15,692 bases of DNA from Gemmatimonadota bacterium (GTDB lineage: Bacteria > Gemmatimonadota > Gemmatimonadetes > Longimicrobiales > RSA9): the NCBI GenBank assembly GCA_019689775.1, contig JADGGV010000040.1:1-15692 (forward strand), read 5' to 3'. The notes beneath the pieces were generated by a model. That model was not told the origin of the DNA, searched no databases, and saw only the letters and a program-made list of their open reading frames with translations. Shown here in pieces: positions 13,858-15,692 of the stretch (positions within the stretch are counted from its first letter, which is position 1; each line of letters starts with the position of its first letter). A program made the position numbers and the translations under genes.

Positions 13858-15627
13858 ATGCAGCGTAGGCGAACGAATCAGCGGCTCGCGCTCGCCGTCA
13901 CCCTGGGACTCGCGGCGGGGGCGCTCGCGCCCGTCGGGTCCGCGCAGGCCCAGCAGCAACCGGGTCAGGCGACGCAGACCGGAAGCCGCTACCAGGTGCT
14001 CGTCCCCAGCAACCTCGAGCACGCCGACAATGCGCCGGACGGCTTCGGCAAGACCGTCGCCGAGGCGATCCGCAAGTCCATCGACAAGCTTCCCCGCCAC
14101 GTCTCCGTAGCGAAGAACGACCTCAAGGAGAACCTCCGGAAGTACCACCTGAAGGAGAGCGACCTCGACTGCATCAAGAGCCGGCAGCTCGCGGTCCAGA
14201 TGGGGGCGGAGCTCGTCATGTGCGGATCGTACGAGCCGGCTTCCGGCGGGATGAACGTCAAGGCGAGCTTCGTTGGCGCGCGCACGGGCGAGACGTTCGA
14301 GGTCCAGCCGTTCGTCGCCGCCACGCCCGAGGACGCGGCCAACAAGATCTTCACGGCCTTCGAGAGCTACGTGAACCAGATCCAGTTGCTCGCGTTCTGC
14401 AACGAGTACCTCGGCAGCTCGCAGTGGGCGAACGCGCTGGAGAACTGCAACAAGGCGCTCCAGATCGCGCCGACGGCGGCCGCCTACTACGGCAAGGCGC
14501 GCGCGCTCATCGAGATGGGCGACGACTCGCTCCCGGCCGCCTACGCCGCCGCCCAGGAGGTGCTCAAGATCAACGCGACGCACACGGACGCGCTGCGCAT
14601 GCTCGGCGTCCTCGCGGCCAAGCTGAACAAGCCCGAGGAGTCGCTCCAGTACTTCCAGCAGTACCTCGAGCTGAACCCGGGCGACGCGAGCGTCCGCAGC
14701 GTCATCGCCAACGAGGCCGCAAAGGCCGGCAACCTCGAGGGTGCGCTCCGGATCATGGAGGGCGGCATCAAGGGTGACTCCACGCCGCCGGAGGTCCTCA
14801 TGTACGCCGGCCACTACGCGCTCCAGGCCGCGCAGAAGCTCGAGAGCGCCGCCCGCGAGGCCGACGGGCAGGCGAAGACGCCGGCGAAGGCCGACTCGCT
14901 CTACAACGTCGCCCTCGGCTACTACCAGCAGGTCTACGCCAAGGCCGATACCGCCACCGACGCGTCGGTGCTGCGTAACATGGTCATCATCCTGAACAAG
15001 AAGGGCCAGTCGGCGCAGGCCGTCGAGATCGGCCGCAAGATGGTCACCGCCAGGCCGCAGGACGCCGGCGCATGGTCCGTCTACGCCGACGCCCTGAGCG
15101 GTGTCGGTCAGACCGACGAGGCGCTGGCGGCGCTCGACACCGCCGCCAAGTACGACACGGCGAAGGCGTCGCCCGTCTACGCGAAGAAGGGGCAGATCCT
15201 GCTCGAGAAGGGCCGCCTCGACGAGGCCAAGGCCGCGCTCCAGATGGCGATCCAGCGCGGCACGGTGCAGGCCGATGACGCCGCCAAGGTCGTGTTCGGC
15301 GCCGGCTACACCAACTTCCAGAAGGGCAGTTACGACGCCGCGCTCCAGTACTTCGCCGTCGTCCGCGACCTGGCCGAGACGCCCGGCACCAAGGCGATGG
15401 CGAACTTCTTCACCGGCTACGTCTACTTCAAGCGCGCAGCCGATCTGGCGCAGAAGAACCCGAAGACGCCGTCGTCGGCCGCCGCGGACCTGTTCCGCAA
15501 GGCGCTCGGCTACTTCGGCCAGAGCGACGCGTACGCCGCGCAGCAGCCGGCCATCCGGTCGCAGCTCGACCAGATGACGAGCTACGCGAACCAGTACATC
15601 AAGGCGGTGAGCAAGTCGCGCGGCTGA
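13858..15627 (+). CDS. Secreted TolB-like/TPR repeat protein
   Basis: The product has 589 residues. A signal peptide with a basic start (MQRRRTNQR) and hydrophobic core (10-27) ends in a likely SAQA|QQQ cleavage after residue 31, so the protein is periplasmic or surface-exposed. Residues 44-175 resemble the alpha/beta domain seen at the N-terminus of TolB and related stress or lipoprotein factors: YQVLVPSNLEHAD, then LAVQMGAELVMCGSYEP (111-127) and a GARTGETFEVQPF strand (140-152). From about residue 178 to the end, TPR helices repeat, for example YFQQYLELNPGDASVRSVIA (265-284) and AGAWSVYADALSGVGQTDEA (around 402-421). A scaffold for protein-protein contacts is likely; the partner is unknown. 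The frame is open upstream to 13762, but the ATG at 13858 has GGGAG nine bases before it and starts the signal peptide. Lys/Asn codons are more frequent here than in neighbouring genes, which fits high expression. Confidence 0.85.
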   Translation: MQRRRTNQRLALAVTLGLAAGALAPVGSAQAQQQPGQATQTGSRYQVLVPSNLEHADNAPDGFGKTVAEAIRKSIDKLPRHVSVAKNDLKENLRKYHLKESDLDCIKSRQLAVQMGAELVMCGSYEPASGGMNVKASFVGARTGETFEVQPFVAATPEDAANKIFTAFESYVNQIQLLAFCNEYLGSSQWANALENCNKALQIAPTAAAYYGKARALIEMGDDSLPAAYAAAQEVLKINATHTDALRMLGVLAAKLNKPEESLQYFQQYLELNPGDASVRSVIANEAAKAGNLEGALRIMEGGIKGDSTPPEVLMYAGHYALQAAQKLESAAREADGQAKTPAKADSLYNVALGYYQQVYAKADTATDASVLRNMVIILNKKGQSAQAVEIGRKMVTARPQDAGAWSVYADALSGVGQTDEALAALDTAAKYDTAKASPVYAKKGQILLEKGRLDEAKAALQMAIQRGTVQADDAAKVVFGAGYTNFQKGSYDAALQYFAVVRDLAETPGTKAMANFFTGYVYFKRAADLAQKNPKTPSSAAADLFRKALGYFGQSDAYAAQQPAIRSQLDQMTSYANQYIKAVSKSRG

Positions 15628-15634
15628 GGCCGCG

Positions 15635-15658
15635 GCGCGGGCGCTCCGGCGCCCGTGC
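15635..15658 (+). terminator. Hairpin with UCCG tetraloop after the TPR gene
   Basis: A ten-pair stem (15635-15644 with 15649-15658, one G-U pair) closes on C(UCCG)G, a member of the very stable cUNCGg tetraloop class. It begins seven bases after the stop. No T-tract follows, so it may be a GC-type terminator or an mRNA 3'-end stabiliser. Confidence 0.5.
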
Positions 15659-15672
15659 ACACGAACGGGGCG

Positions 15673-15692
15673 GGGCCGAGGATCCTCGGCCC
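15673..15692. terminator. Perfect 20-bp palindrome at the window end
   Basis: GGGCCGAG-GATC-CTCGGCCC is a perfect inverted repeat that runs to the last base shown. In RNA it would form an eight-pair stem with a GAUC loop. It probably acts with the preceding hairpin as a terminator; whether a T-tract follows is outside the window. Confidence 0.5.

Noticed and set aside
13837..15660. 607-residue open frame on the minus strand across the TPR gene
   Set aside because: It is the mirror of a clearly coding plus-strand gene with a signal peptide and TPR repeats; its product is Arg/Leu/Val-rich without motifs. Long antisense frames are expected at this GC content.
1..15692. tRNA, rRNA, CRISPR array, insertion sequence or integrase
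   Set aside because: I read for cloverleaf stems, repeat-spacer periodicity, transposase motifs and terminal inverted repeats and found none that held up.

Overview
This window is about 15.7 kb of very GC-rich bacterial DNA, with G or C at most third codon positions. It reads as ordinary chromosome and carries twelve protein-coding genes. A signal-peptide protein ending in a typical outer-membrane C-terminal phenylalanine, together with a secreted TolB-like/TPR protein, points to a didermic (Gram-negative) bacterium. Gene content and style fit Gemmatimonadota or a similar GC-rich soil phylum, but that is inference; there is no rRNA or marker gene here. I see no tRNA, CRISPR array, insertion sequence, phage gene or integrase.

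Layout. Positions 171-1972 (+) hold two translationally coupled membrane proteins: a polytopic protein with a His-rich HAHSH helix, and a 132-residue partner. A small secreted, probably beta-barrel protein (1963-2589, -) converges on them; its best ribosome-binding site is out of frame with its signal peptide. Positions 2871-5149 (+) hold acetate kinase (ackA) and an unknown membrane-anchored protein 11 bases behind it. Positions 5333-6016 (+) hold uridine kinase (udk). Convergent to udk, on the minus strand, lie kbl (6069-7292) and an epimerase-type L-threonine dehydrogenase, tdh (7446-8408). Together these two would turn threonine into glycine and acetyl-CoA.

Divergent from tdh is a six-helix chemoreceptor (MCP; 8597-10327, +). 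It is followed 38 bases later by a shortened relative of the proton-pumping HyfB/NuoL/NuoN subunits (10366-11883, +) that lacks the usual channel residues. A 165-residue soluble protein of unknown function (11880-12377, -) overlaps its end. An AI-2E/PerM family transporter (12515-13612, +) follows. Last comes a secreted TPR protein (13858-15627, +) with a good promoter and strong hairpins downstream.

How the genes relate. ackA and tdh-kbl both touch the acetyl-CoA/acetate pool, and udk is nucleotide salvage; otherwise these look like independent small transcription units. The parts most worth attention are the chemoreceptor next to a degenerate pump-like subunit, the HAHSH membrane protein with its small partner, the disturbed 5' end of the outer-membrane protein gene, and probable leaderless starts at ackA and perhaps udk. 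I did not find a clear multi-gene defence or biosynthetic system.
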